A stretch of DNA of 12,806 nt, from the NCBI GenBank assembly GCA_000436755.1, contig FR887289.1, forward strand, positions 14,692 to 27,497, read 5' to 3'. The notes under the pieces are model-generated. The model saw nothing but the letters and a program-made list of their open reading frames with translations, had not been told where the DNA came from and ran no database searches. The position numbers and the translations under genes are program-made. Source of the DNA: Clostridium sp. CAG:253 (lineage in GTDB: Bacteria > Bacillota > Clostridia > Lachnospirales > Lachnospiraceae). Position 1 is the stretch's first letter, and each line of letters opens with the position of its first letter. Of this stretch, positions 1 to 6,733 are shown one piece after another.

Positions 1-546
1 AACTGCACATATCCCATAAACTACTGCATTGAGCATAAGCGAAATCTTTCCAACTGAAAATCCCTTAAATTTCTTTGTAAAGAACATCCCGACAATATCC
101 ATTCCTCCGCTTGAACCGCCTGCTCTCAAAGCAATTCCAATTCCTGCGCCGCCAAATATTCCGCCTATAATACTTGCTGAAAGTGCGTCTGCAACAATCG
201 GCTGTGGCGGTATAGGAACAATACTCAGGAAAAATGTCTGGCTCAAAACGCATACAAGAGTTCTTGCAAAAAAGTTTTTGCTTATCGAAAAATATGCCAG
301 AATAAAAAGCGGTATATTAAGTATCATATTGATAATACCTGCAATATCCGTACTTCCCGAAAAAAGATGAAGATATTTCACAAAAATCGTTCTTATAATC
401 TGACTCACACCAAGCACTCCGCCATTATACAAATCAGCAGGCACAACGAAAAAATTTATGCCAATCGAAAAAACTAACATCCCAAAAACCGCAGTAATAT
501 TTCTCTTCCAAAATTCCATCTGTCTGTGAGTTATAACAATTCCCAT
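1..546 (-). CDS. YitT family membrane protein (5' part only, runs off the window)
   Basis: The reading frame is open from an ATG at 546 to the left edge, giving 182 codons with no stop. A GAGGTG ribosome binding site lies at 551-556. The start reads MGIVITHRQMEFWKRN. It is followed by several hydrophobic segments, the phrase FFVVPADLYNGGVLGVSQII, and later IIGGIFGGAGIGIALRAG and GGSSGGMDIVGMFF. These glycine-rich phrases are typical of the YitT/DUF161 membrane domain, a family of multi-pass proteins of uncertain transport function. Full-length members are about 280-290 residues and end in a cytoplasmic DUF2179 domain, which would lie outside this window. The gene is transcribed away from the tRNA gene on the same strand. 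I found no convincing promoter in the 115 bases between its start and the tRNA terminator. Family assignment is confident; the substrate is unknown. Confidence 0.88.
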   Translation of the reverse strand, partial: MGIVITHRQMEFWKRNITAVFGMLVFSIGINFFVVPADLYNGGVLGVSQIIRTIFVKYLHLFSGSTDIAGIINMILNIPLFILAYFSISKNFFARTLVCVLSQTFFLSIVPIPPQPIVADALSASIIGGIFGGAGIGIALRAGGSSGGMDIVGMFFTKKFKGFSVGKISLMLNAVVYGICAV

Positions 547-660
547 AATGCACCTCATTTCTGAGCAATTTAATCTGTACGCCCGAAAATAATCTTCTCA
601 TATAGTATCAACACTTTTTTTATGTTAATTCATACCTTAAATTTACCATAAAAAAGAGAC

Positions 661-707
661 AAAAAAAAGTCCCTACCCAACAGACTTAACTGCCAAACGA
701 GGACTTT
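661..707 (-). terminator. Intrinsic terminator of the tRNA-Lys gene
   Basis: Read on the minus strand, AAGTCC (706-701) pairs with GGACTT (672-667) and is followed directly by a run of T (668-661). The loop is long, about 28 bases, but contains further weak pairing (CAG/CTG). It starts 4 bases past the 3' end of the tRNA, which fits a tRNA transcript terminator. Confidence 0.7.
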
Positions 708-710
708 CAG

Positions 711-783
711 TGCGCCTCCAGGGGTTCGAACCCTGGACACCCTGATTAAGAGTCAGGTGCTCTGCCAACTGAGCTAGAAGCGC
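711..783 (-). tRNA. tRNA-Lys (anticodon CTT)
   Basis: The minus strand folds into a full 73-base cloverleaf. The acceptor stem is GCGCTTC paired with GAGGCGC. The D arm is GCTC/GAGC, the anticodon stem is CCTGA/TCAGG around loop CTCTTAA, and the T arm is CAGGG/CCCTG around TTCGAAC. The discriminator base is A. The anticodon CTT (plus-strand 748-750) reads the lysine codon AAG. The 3' CCA is not encoded, so it must be added after transcription. This is a single tRNA rather than part of a cluster, with its own promoter and terminator. Confidence 0.97.
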
Positions 784-823
784 ATACAATATAATAATCT
801 TGCTGTCTTGCGACAACGATATT

Positions 824-852
824 ACTATATCACACTGTTTTTTATGTGTCAA
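824..852 (-). promoter_or_regulatory. Promoter of tRNA-Lys
   Basis: On the minus strand a perfect TTGACA (852-847) is followed after 17 bases by TATAGT (829-824). The predicted transcription start is about 34 bases before the mature tRNA 5' end at 783. This is a near-consensus vegetative sigma factor promoter. Confidence 0.85.
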
Positions 853-896
853 CTGTTTTTTTGTTTTTTTTTGCTAACCCAAAATTATCCCCGCCT

Positions 897-925
897 TTGA
901 CACCGATATATCCAAATGCTAATAT
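897..925 (+). promoter_or_regulatory. Promoter of the VanRS-like operon
   Basis: TTGACA at 897-902 and TAATAT at 920-925 are separated by exactly 17 bases. The start codon of the regulator gene is 35 bases further on, with GGAGG at 947-951. The sequence TGTACT overlapping the end of the -10 box resembles, in inverted orientation, the AGTACA core repeated upstream of the peptidase gene. That resemblance is weak. Confidence 0.75.
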
Positions 926-959
926 GTACTTAAATTAAGCACTTTCGGAGGAACAATAA

Positions 960-1658
960 ATGAGTACAAATATAATGATTGTCGATGATGAAAAAGATAT
1001 TGCAGACCTCGTTCAGATATATCTCGAAAATGATGGTTTCAATGTTTTTAAATTTTACAACGCAAAAGACGCACTCGAATGTGCAATGCACGAAAAGCTC
1101 GACTTAGCAATACTCGATGTTATGCTGCCTGATATTGACGGTTTCTCACTTTGTAAACAGATACGAAAAGAACATTTCTTTCCAATTATCATGCTGACTG
1201 CAAAAACAGAAGACGCCGACAAAATAACAGGGCTGACGCTCGGCGCTGATGATTATATATGCAAACCGTTCAACCCACTTGAACTCGCCGCCAGAGTTAA
1301 AACACAGCTTCGCCGTTATACACGGTATAACAAAGCTGATGCCGAAAACTTTGCTGCCGATGAATACAATATACGAGGTTTAAATATCTCAAAAAGCAGC
1401 CACCGGGTATTTTTGAATGATAAAGAACTTTCACTTACACCTCTTGAATTTGACATTCTCTGGTATCTATGTGAACATAACGGAAATGTCGTATCCTCCG
1501 AAGAACTTTTTGAAGCTGTCTGGAAAGAAAAATATATGGACAGCAACAATACTGTTATGACGCATATTGCGAGACTGCGTGAAAAAATGCATGAACCCGC
1601 AAGGAAACCCAAATATGTAAAAACTGTATGGGGTGTCGGGTATAAGATTGAGAACTAA
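960..1658 (+). CDS. VanR-like response regulator, OmpR/PhoB family
   Basis: A 232-residue transcription factor. Residues 1-120 form a receiver domain with the acidic pair D9/D10, phosphoacceptor D53 (LAILDVMLPD), T80 (IMLTAK) and K102 (ICKPF). Residues from about 135 form a winged-helix DNA-binding domain ending in KPKYVKTVWGVGYKIEN. From memory, the text closely follows VanR of the VanA type, including 'IADLVQIYLEN', 'PIIMLTAK' and the C-terminal tail, and the length matches. It is followed 23 bases later by its kinase. Start choice is secure because GGAGG lies 8 bases upstream. No vancomycin resistance enzymes are nearby, so a role in resistance should not be assumed. It more likely controls an envelope-related response, with the downstream peptidase as candidate target. 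Confidence 0.93.
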   Translation: MSTNIMIVDDEKDIADLVQIYLENDGFNVFKFYNAKDALECAMHEKLDLAILDVMLPDIDGFSLCKQIRKEHFFPIIMLTAKTEDADKITGLTLGADDYICKPFNPLELAARVKTQLRRYTRYNKADAENFAADEYNIRGLNISKSSHRVFLNDKELSLTPLEFDILWYLCEHNGNVVSSEELFEAVWKEKYMDSNNTVMTHIARLREKMHEPARKPKYVKTVWGVGYKIEN

Positions 1659-1681
1659 ACTATTACAAACAGAGGTGTCAC

Positions 1682-2755
1682 ATGAAAAACAACAGTCTTA
1701 CCAAAAAACTTATCAGGCGTTATATGCTTACCGTAATCGGATTTATCGCCCTTGTATTTGTTATATTTATTTCAGCTGCTGCCATATGTTCAAGAAAAAT
1801 ATGGTATCCCGACGATCCGGAATATATCCTGCTCAAATTTATAGACACGCACAAATGGTTTATCGGCGGTTTTCTTTGTTTCGCAACATGGTTTATTGTC
1901 ACTTTATCTTTTCTTGTAAAATGGACACGCTACATCAATGAAATTTTATATGCTTCAAAAAAACTTACTATGCAAACCGAACAGCCAATAGTTCTGTCAG
2001 AAGATTTAAAATCCATTCAGGATGAACTTAATTCCGTAAGAGAAAATGCAATTCATAATTCAATGCTTGCAAAAGAAGCAGAGCAGCGAAAAAACGACCT
2101 GATAGTCTATCTTGCACACGACCTTAAAACACCGCTCACAAGCGTTATCGGATATCTTACGCTATTAAATGATGAACCTGATATTCCTGACAACACACGA
2201 GAAAAGTATACTTCTATAGCACTTAGCAAAGCAGAACGTCTTGAAGATTTAATAAATGAATTTTTTGATATTACACGTTTCAATCTCACAAGCATTGAAC
2301 TTGATATTGAAAAAGTCAATCTGAGCCGTATGCTTGAGCAGATATGCAATGAATTTATTCCTGTTTTGTCAGAACACAACCTTAGCTGGACTCTCGAAAT
2401 CACACCTGATATATACTTTATGTGTGACCCCGATAAACTGTCACGGGTATTTGACAATCTTATCCGCAACGCAATAAATTACAGCTATGAACACACAAAA
2501 ATCACCTGTACACTCACAATTGAGAATAACAATATACATATTCTCTTTAAAAATCACGGCAAGACAATTTCACCTGAAAAACTTGACCGCATATTTGAAC
2601 AATTTTTCAGACTCGACTCTTCAAGAACCTCATCAACCGGCGGCGCCGGACTTGGACTAGCTATTGCAAAAGAGATTGTTGAACTTCACGGCGGACAAAT
2701 AAATGCAAAAAGTGAAGAGGAAAGTATAACTTTTGAGATTGTTTTTAATAATTAG
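1682..2755 (+). CDS. VanS-like sensor histidine kinase
   Basis: A 357-residue membrane kinase, the partner of the preceding regulator, with a GAGGTG site at 1672-1677. There are two membrane segments (about residues 15-36 and 60-79) and only a short stretch of about 23 residues outside the cell, so the sensor is minimal, as in VanS. The phosphoacceptor is H146 in YLAHDLKTPLTSVIGYL. The N box is near N263 (LIRNAINYS). The position of the usual G1-box aspartate reads FKNHG, and VanS proteins also have asparagine here. The G2 box GGAGLGLAIAKEI spans about 320-332. The phrase EAEQRKNDLIVYLAHD is a strong VanS-type signature. It should phosphorylate the VanR-like protein in response to an envelope signal that the sequence does not reveal. 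Confidence 0.92.
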   Translation: MKNNSLTKKLIRRYMLTVIGFIALVFVIFISAAAICSRKIWYPDDPEYILLKFIDTHKWFIGGFLCFATWFIVTLSFLVKWTRYINEILYASKKLTMQTEQPIVLSEDLKSIQDELNSVRENAIHNSMLAKEAEQRKNDLIVYLAHDLKTPLTSVIGYLTLLNDEPDIPDNTREKYTSIALSKAERLEDLINEFFDITRFNLTSIELDIEKVNLSRMLEQICNEFIPVLSEHNLSWTLEITPDIYFMCDPDKLSRVFDNLIRNAINYSYEHTKITCTLTIENNNIHILFKNHGKTISPEKLDRIFEQFFRLDSSRTSSTGGAGLGLAIAKEIVELHGGQINAKSEEESITFEIVFNN

Positions 2756-2805
2756 AAATCACTTTTATCTATATTTTTATACTAAATGCAAGAATATTGT
2801 AAGTT

Positions 2806-2941
2806 TTGCTTATGTTTTTCTTAAAACAATATATTTTCATTTGTTCTAAAATAATACCAGTACAACGTAACACGTTACAACAGTGTATTTAGTACAACGA
2901 ATAATTGATACATTGACCAAAGATTTAATTTTCATTGTACT
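2806..2941 (+). promoter_or_regulatory. Candidate promoter and operator region of the C39-like peptidase gene
   Basis: This 200-base gap holds a weak promoter candidate, TTGCTT (2806-2811) with TATATT (2830-2835) 18 bases on. Downstream of it are two identical 9-base boxes AGTACAACG at 2859-2867 and 2891-2899. They are 32 bases apart, about three helical turns. A third copy lies in inverted orientation at 2933-2941 (CATTGTACT, 8 of 9 matching) next to the ribosome binding site. Between the first two lies the inverted repeat GTAAC-AC-GTTAC (2867-2878). The repeats are visible in the sequence. That they bind the VanR-like regulator is inference. Confidence 0.45.
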
Positions 2942-2955
2942 GGGAGGTAGCATTT

Positions 2956-3831
2956 ATGAACACAAAAAAATACAAAAAAAGAAAAAGAAGATTTCAAAAA
3001 TTTACACTCGCAATACTTTTATTTTTAACCGTATTCTGGCTGGCACCAAAAATCATAAGCACCGCATCCGATATTGTATATACCGTATTTAATTCAAGCA
3101 GTGATTTGACTACAAAATACAAAGCCGCAACACCTATGAAACTAAACAACCATGAGGTAAAAAATAAACTTTATTCACTATCACAAAAATATCCTGAATT
3201 TAAAACCATTTATAAAAATATCTCTGATTACCCTGAAAGTCTGCTTGTTTCTCTTTGCAACACGCCTGAAATGATAGACTTTGTAAAGGGGTATCCTAAT
3301 GCAGACAACAAACCACATGGAAACATCACCGAAAAAGAACTTTCAGAAGGTATTCCTCTCCTTATTCAGTGGGATAAACGCTGGGGCTATGCATCCTACG
3401 GAAATTCCGACATTGGAATATCCGGCTGTGCTCCAACCTGCCTTTCAATGGTAATATCAGGACTTACAGACAACAGAAACATTACACCCTACAAAGTCGC
3501 AAAATTTGCCGAGAAAAACGGTTATTATATAGAAGGAACGGGAACTTCATGGAATATAATGACCGAGGGTGTATCTTCATTTGGTATAACAGGCATTGAA
3601 ATCCCACTGAGCAAAAACAGTATATTTTCACATCTTGAAAACAACGAACCTATAATATGCAGCATGAGACCCGGAGACTTTACAACAGCAGGACATTTTA
3701 TTGTACTTACCAAAACAGAAAACGGACAGATAAAAGTAAATGACCCAAACAGCCGCTCACGCAGTAAAATTTGGAATTATGAGACACTCGAAAAACAGAT
3801 AAAAAATTTATGGGCATTCAGCAAAAGCTGA
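2956..3831 (+). CDS. Membrane-anchored C39-like cysteine peptidase
   Basis: I place the start at 2956 (MNTKKYKKRKRRF) because GGAGGT at 2943-2948 sits 7 bases before it. The longer frame from 2935 has no such site. The 291-residue product has a very basic N-terminus, then one membrane segment at about residues 16-34, so the rest should face outward. From about residue 133 the text matches the papain-fold Peptidase_C39_2 family. It has Q138 in LLIQWDKRWGYASYG, nucleophile C158 in SGCAPTCLSM, H247 in TAGHFIVLT and D263 in VNDPNS. These would form the oxyanion glutamine and the Cys-His-Asp triad. It is not an ABC-transporter fusion. It follows the VanRS-like pair on the same strand after a 200-base regulatory gap, so control by that pair is plausible. 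The substrate (peptide or cell-wall crosslink) cannot be told. Confidence 0.85.
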   Translation: MNTKKYKKRKRRFQKFTLAILLFLTVFWLAPKIISTASDIVYTVFNSSSDLTTKYKAATPMKLNNHEVKNKLYSLSQKYPEFKTIYKNISDYPESLLVSLCNTPEMIDFVKGYPNADNKPHGNITEKELSEGIPLLIQWDKRWGYASYGNSDIGISGCAPTCLSMVISGLTDNRNITPYKVAKFAEKNGYYIEGTGTSWNIMTEGVSSFGITGIEIPLSKNSIFSHLENNEPIICSMRPGDFTTAGHFIVLTKTENGQIKVNDPNSRSRSKIWNYETLEKQIKNLWAFSKS

Positions 3832-3844
3832 TGCCCATTTTTTT
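3805..3844. terminator. Bidirectional terminator between convergent genes
   Basis: GGGCATTCAGC and GCTGATGCCC pair around an AAAA loop, with one bulged T. On the plus strand the hairpin is followed by a T run (3838-3844). On the minus strand it is followed by the complement of the A-rich stretch before 3811. The peptidase stop codon TGA (3829-3831) lies inside the 3' arm. The SDR stop codon lies at the edge of the T run. Confidence 0.88.
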
Positions 3845-4604
3845 AGTTCTTTAACATCTCCACAAAATACATCTTTACGCCGGAAGGCACAATTCTTAAA
3901 ATATTATTTATAACTCCGGGCACTATTATGCCCCTGTTCCGCATCAGTCCATCAACCGCAATTTTTGCCGTTTTCTCTGCCGACATTGCCCATATCGGTA
4001 TCTTTTGACCTGCCTTTTCAAAAAACTTTGTTCTGGTCGTTCCCGGACACAATGTACTTACAATCACACCTCTTGCCGCCGCTTCCTGCCTTATTGCTCT
4101 GCTGTAGCTGTACAGAAATGATTTGCTTGCAAAATATGTGGATGTATAAGGTCCCGGCTGAAAAGCACCTGTCGAAGCCACATTGAGAATTTTCCCCCTG
4201 CCATTTTCATACATATCACGAAGAAACAATTTGCAAAGACAAACCGGTGTCGTTACATTTAACTGTATCATTTTTTTATCATCATTTATATTTATACTTT
4301 CTGTCCCACCTAACAGACCAAAGCCTGCATTATTGACAACAATTTCAACATCTGTCCCCAAAGCTTTCACCTTATGATACAGCTTTTCTGCTCCACCTGA
4401 TATACTCAAATCCTGTTCGACAATGATTATCTGCTTTGTGCTTTTCACAATTTTCGACTTCTTAACTTCAAGTTTTCTTTTTGCTATGGCAAGATTTTTT
4501 CTGCTTGAAGAAGCAAGAATCACTCCATAACCTCTATCAAGAAATTCCCCTGCCATAGCAAACCCTATACCGCTTGTACCACCTGTAATAAGTGCATATT
4601 TCAT
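3843..4604 (-). CDS. Short-chain dehydrogenase/reductase (classical SDR)
   Basis: A 253-residue NAD(P)-dependent oxidoreductase with a Rossmann fold. The cofactor motif TGGTSGIG is at residues 7-14, right at the N-terminus. It is followed by NNAGFG, the active-site serine in NVASTGAFQPG, the YxxxK pair in TYFASKSF, and a proline-glycine turn in STLCPGTTRTKF. These are the standard classical SDR landmarks, and the length is normal. A start five codons upstream (4619) is possible. I prefer 4604 because a GGAG site lies 9 bases before it, while the upstream ATG has none. It has its own promoter and does not belong clearly to the operon behind it. The family resembles the DltE/YqjQ type of SDR, but the substrate cannot be deduced. 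Confidence 0.88.
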   Translation of the reverse strand: MKYALITGGTSGIGFAMAGEFLDRGYGVILASSSRKNLAIAKRKLEVKKSKIVKSTKQIIIVEQDLSISGGAEKLYHKVKALGTDVEIVVNNAGFGLLGGTESININDDKKMIQLNVTTPVCLCKLFLRDMYENGRGKILNVASTGAFQPGPYTSTYFASKSFLYSYSRAIRQEAAARGVIVSTLCPGTTRTKFFEKAGQKIPIWAMSAEKTAKIAVDGLMRNRGIIVPGVINNILRIVPSGVKMYFVEMLKN

Positions 4605-4661
4605 ATTATATGTCTCCATTTTAATCCAAATCGTTAATTAGTTCCCTTATTTCTAATAATT

Positions 4662-4690
4662 AATATAAGCACCGATTACACTATAGTCAA
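4662..4690 (-). promoter_or_regulatory. Promoter of the SDR gene
   Basis: On the minus strand TTGACT (4690-4685) is followed after 17 bases by TATATT (4667-4662). It lies in the gap between the second exported paralog and the SDR gene. I see no terminator for the upstream operon in this gap, so some read-through into the SDR gene is possible. Confidence 0.7.
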
Positions 4691-4729
4691 CTGCTATCTT
4701 TCAGCCATCAATATGTATAATTGTTCTTA

Positions 4730-5701
4730 TTACCAATATTTATGATGCCATGATACCACATAATCTCCTATCAAATCATATTGGACATCCACGGTATGAC
4801 CATCATCTGTCTTGCCAAAAAGAGTAACACATCCCTGCAACATATCCTGCTTCCACATATTATATTTTTCATAAGTATCATCATCTTTTGTTTCCTTAAC
4901 AATATTTATACCATATACATCTTTCATTTCCTTTTTTATCTTATCTTTAGCCATCTCCAAATACTTATCGGCTTCTTTTTTATTCTTATAAGCAGCCTCA
5001 TATTTTTTCAATTTCCCCTTAACATTCTTTATATTATGTTCATTATATGCATCTCCCCACTGTCCACAATACTCAGTAAGGTCTGTACTCTGCGATTTAC
5101 ATCCCCACAGATAATCTCCGCTTTCTGCTACAGTGTCAAAAGATGCCATAATCCCCATCTGTATAATGCTGTCATCATCAAATATAATCGGTGCTTTAAA
5201 AACTATACGGCTTTCTCTGATAAGGTCCCCATAAAATTTTCCGTTTACAATTTTATCTTCATCTCTCTTCCAGTCAATTTCCGCTGTTATCTTGTTTTTC
5301 TTTCCCTTGAGTTCCTTTAACATATAATTCCAGCCGCTGTTTTCTGATTCATCAATAATTTCTCTGAAAGTTCTTTTATAACCATAATCACTTGACTTTT
5401 CAGCATCAGAAAGATACTTTCCAGTTTTTGCGTCTTTATACCTTATGAACGAAATTTCATATCCCTTATAAGAATATTCTTCCACGACCTCCTTCGTCAT
5501 TTTTTTCTCGCCCTCTGAAGGAGTTTCCCCCTCCATACTTTCACTTGACGCATCAACTCCTACTTTTGCCACATCGTTTGCTTTAATATCTGATGCCTCG
5601 GTCTTTATATTTTGGTACTTCATCGCTCCTATCAGACCAATGCATCCCACCGTAAATAATGCAGTTGTCGCAACCATTAAAATTTTTTTATTGTATCTCA
5701 T
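4730..5701 (-). CDS. Exported or membrane-anchored protein of unknown function (paralog B)
   Basis: I do not recognise this 323-residue protein. It starts MRYNKKILMVATTALFTVGC, a lysine-containing n-region and hydrophobic core ending in TVGC at residue 20. That fits a permissive lipobox, but the hydrophobic stretch continues (IGLIGAM), so a simple N-terminal anchor is also possible. The rest is hydrophilic, rich in lysine, aspartate and glutamate. It contains KGYEISFI, the block ELKGKK, the block WKRDEDKIVNGKFYG, a lysine-rich helical stretch around 228-262 and the ending YDLIGDYVV. All of these have counterparts in the neighbouring paralog, 21 bases upstream. GGGAGGG at 5708-5714 supports the start. 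Membership of one operon with paralog A behind a two-component system suggests a regulated envelope role. No catalytic motif is visible. Confidence 0.85.
   Translation of the reverse strand: MRYNKKILMVATTALFTVGCIGLIGAMKYQNIKTEASDIKANDVAKVGVDASSESMEGETPSEGEKKMTKEVVEEYSYKGYEISFIRYKDAKTGKYLSDAEKSSDYGYKRTFREIIDESENSGWNYMLKELKGKKNKITAEIDWKRDEDKIVNGKFYGDLIRESRIVFKAPIIFDDDSIIQMGIMASFDTVAESGDYLWGCKSQSTDLTEYCGQWGDAYNEHNIKNVKGKLKKYEAAYKNKKEADKYLEMAKDKIKKEMKDVYGINIVKETKDDDTYEKYNMWKQDMLQGCVTLFGKTDDGHTVDVQYDLIGDYVVSWHHKYW
5540..5701 (-). repeat. Near-identical 5' segment shared by the two paralogs, copy B
   Basis: By hand alignment, the first 162 coding bases differ from copy A at about 20 positions, many of them silent. 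Beyond this segment the two genes diverge strongly. Confidence 0.8.
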
Positions 5702-5722
5702 AACTTTCCCTCCCGTTTTGCT

Positions 5723-6625
5723 TTACATATAGTAGAAATCTACAATATGGTCTCCTAACATATCATATTCTGTCATTGTATCTTCACCGGATTTTGTTTT
5801 TCCTCTAAGCATAACCATACCTATATCATAACCTGTTCTCTTCTCTGTAAAATCTCCATAAATTTCTATTCCCCACACATTTTCCAATTCTTTCTTTGCT
5901 TTCTCCGCATATCCAGCAAACAGCTTTTTCTTTTCATCTCTGTTTTTCAATTTTTCTGCAATTTCCGGATATGCCTTTGCAACCGCTCCATCTTCATATC
6001 TGTCATCACTTCCCGGTCTTGTACCGCTTGCCTTTCTGTATATGCTCAGATATTTTCCTGTTTCCGGTTCAAAATTAAAACTGGCAGCCAGATTTCTCTC
6101 ATTCCCACCCGGTAAAAGGAAATCCATGCTGAATCTTCTCTTTAAATAGCCGTAAAATTTACCGTCTACTATTTTATCTTCATCTCTACGCCACTCTACA
6201 TATGCCCGTATTGTACCTTTTTTGCCTTTTAATTCCTTAATCTGGCTCCAATTATTCCCCTCAGCACAATCAATCACTTTTCTAAATAATGCCTTGTATC
6301 CGACATCTCCGGTTTGTTCATCATCCGAAACATAAACACCTGTATTTTTATTCTTGATTTGTATAAATGATATTGTATAACCCTTATACTCATATTCACC
6401 CTTAGTTACCAGCTGCAAATTGTTGTTTTCATCAGCAATATAAGGTGTTTCTCCTTCCAGACAATCACTCGATGCATCAACTCCTGCTTTTGCCACATCA
6501 GTTTCTTTGATGTCTGATGCCTCGGTCTTTATATTTTGATATTTCATCGCTCCTATAAGACCAATACATCCCACCGTAAATAATGCGGTTGTTGCAATCA
6601 TTAAAATTTTTTTGTTATGTTTCAT
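5723..6625 (-). CDS. Exported or membrane-anchored protein of unknown function (paralog A)
   Basis: A 300-residue paralog of the next gene downstream, also unrecognised. I place the start at 6625 (MKHNKKILMIATTALFTVGC). The upstream in-frame ATG at 6634 abuts the GGGAGG site with no spacing, while 6625 has 9 bases. The start also aligns with paralog B. Residues 1-60 are almost identical to B, including the anchor with C20 and KYQNIKTEASDIK. The body is only moderately similar but keeps YKGYTISFI, ELKGKKG, WRRDEDKIVDGKFYGYL, a charged helical region near 205-250 and the ending YDMLGDHIVDF. It is the first gene after the two-component kinase, separated by about 110 bases that hold a phased direct repeat. 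The pattern of a fixed leader and a variable exported domain may mean the same export route with different ligands. That is inference. Confidence 0.85.
   Translation of the reverse strand: MKHNKKILMIATTALFTVGCIGLIGAMKYQNIKTEASDIKETDVAKAGVDASSDCLEGETPYIADENNNLQLVTKGEYEYKGYTISFIQIKNKNTGVYVSDDEQTGDVGYKALFRKVIDCAEGNNWSQIKELKGKKGTIRAYVEWRRDEDKIVDGKFYGYLKRRFSMDFLLPGGNERNLAASFNFEPETGKYLSIYRKASGTRPGSDDRYEDGAVAKAYPEIAEKLKNRDEKKKLFAGYAEKAKKELENVWGIEIYGDFTEKRTGYDIGMVMLRGKTKSGEDTMTEYDMLGDHIVDFYYM
6464..6625 (-). repeat. Near-identical 5' segment shared by the two paralogs, copy A
   Basis: Counterpart of the segment at 5540-5701. It encodes the n-region, hydrophobic anchor and following linker of paralog A. 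The pair are tandem direct copies 924 bases apart. Confidence 0.8.
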
Positions 6626-6682
6626 AACTCTCATCCTCCCTTTTTATACTTTTTATGTTAAGACAAGTATATCTTCCCTACC

Positions 6683-6712
6683 TTATCAAAAAACAACCAT
6701 AAAGTTATCAAA
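6683..6712 (-). promoter_or_regulatory. Phased direct repeat TTTGATAA, candidate operator of the paralog operon
   Basis: On the minus strand TTTGATAA occurs at 6712-6705 and again at 6690-6683, 22 bases apart, which is two helical turns. A TATACT that could serve as a -10 box follows at about 6671-6666. OmpR-family regulators commonly bind direct repeats on one face of the helix upstream of -35. The neighbouring regulator gene makes this a natural candidate site. The repeat is seen directly; binding is inference. Confidence 0.45.
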
Positions 6713-6733
6713 CGGTAAACATTTCAAAAATTA

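Noticed and set aside
29..370. A 113-codon plus-strand proline/isoleucine-rich frame
   Set aside because: It is antisense to the YitT-family gene, which explains the region better.
547..660. A promoter for the YitT-family gene
   Set aside because: TTAACA-like and TACTAT-like boxes occur, but the spacing is about 15 bases and no pair is convincing.
960..2755. A vancomycin resistance cluster
   Set aside because: The regulator and kinase resemble VanR/VanS, but no vanH, ligase, vanX, vanY or vanT-type gene is present in the following sequence. Only the regulatory pair is supported.
4781..5320. A 179-codon plus-strand frame rich in Ile, Phe and Ser
   Set aside because: It is antisense to paralog B, which has a strong ribosome binding site and a paralog next door. 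The composition is what the complement of a Lys/Glu-rich gene gives.
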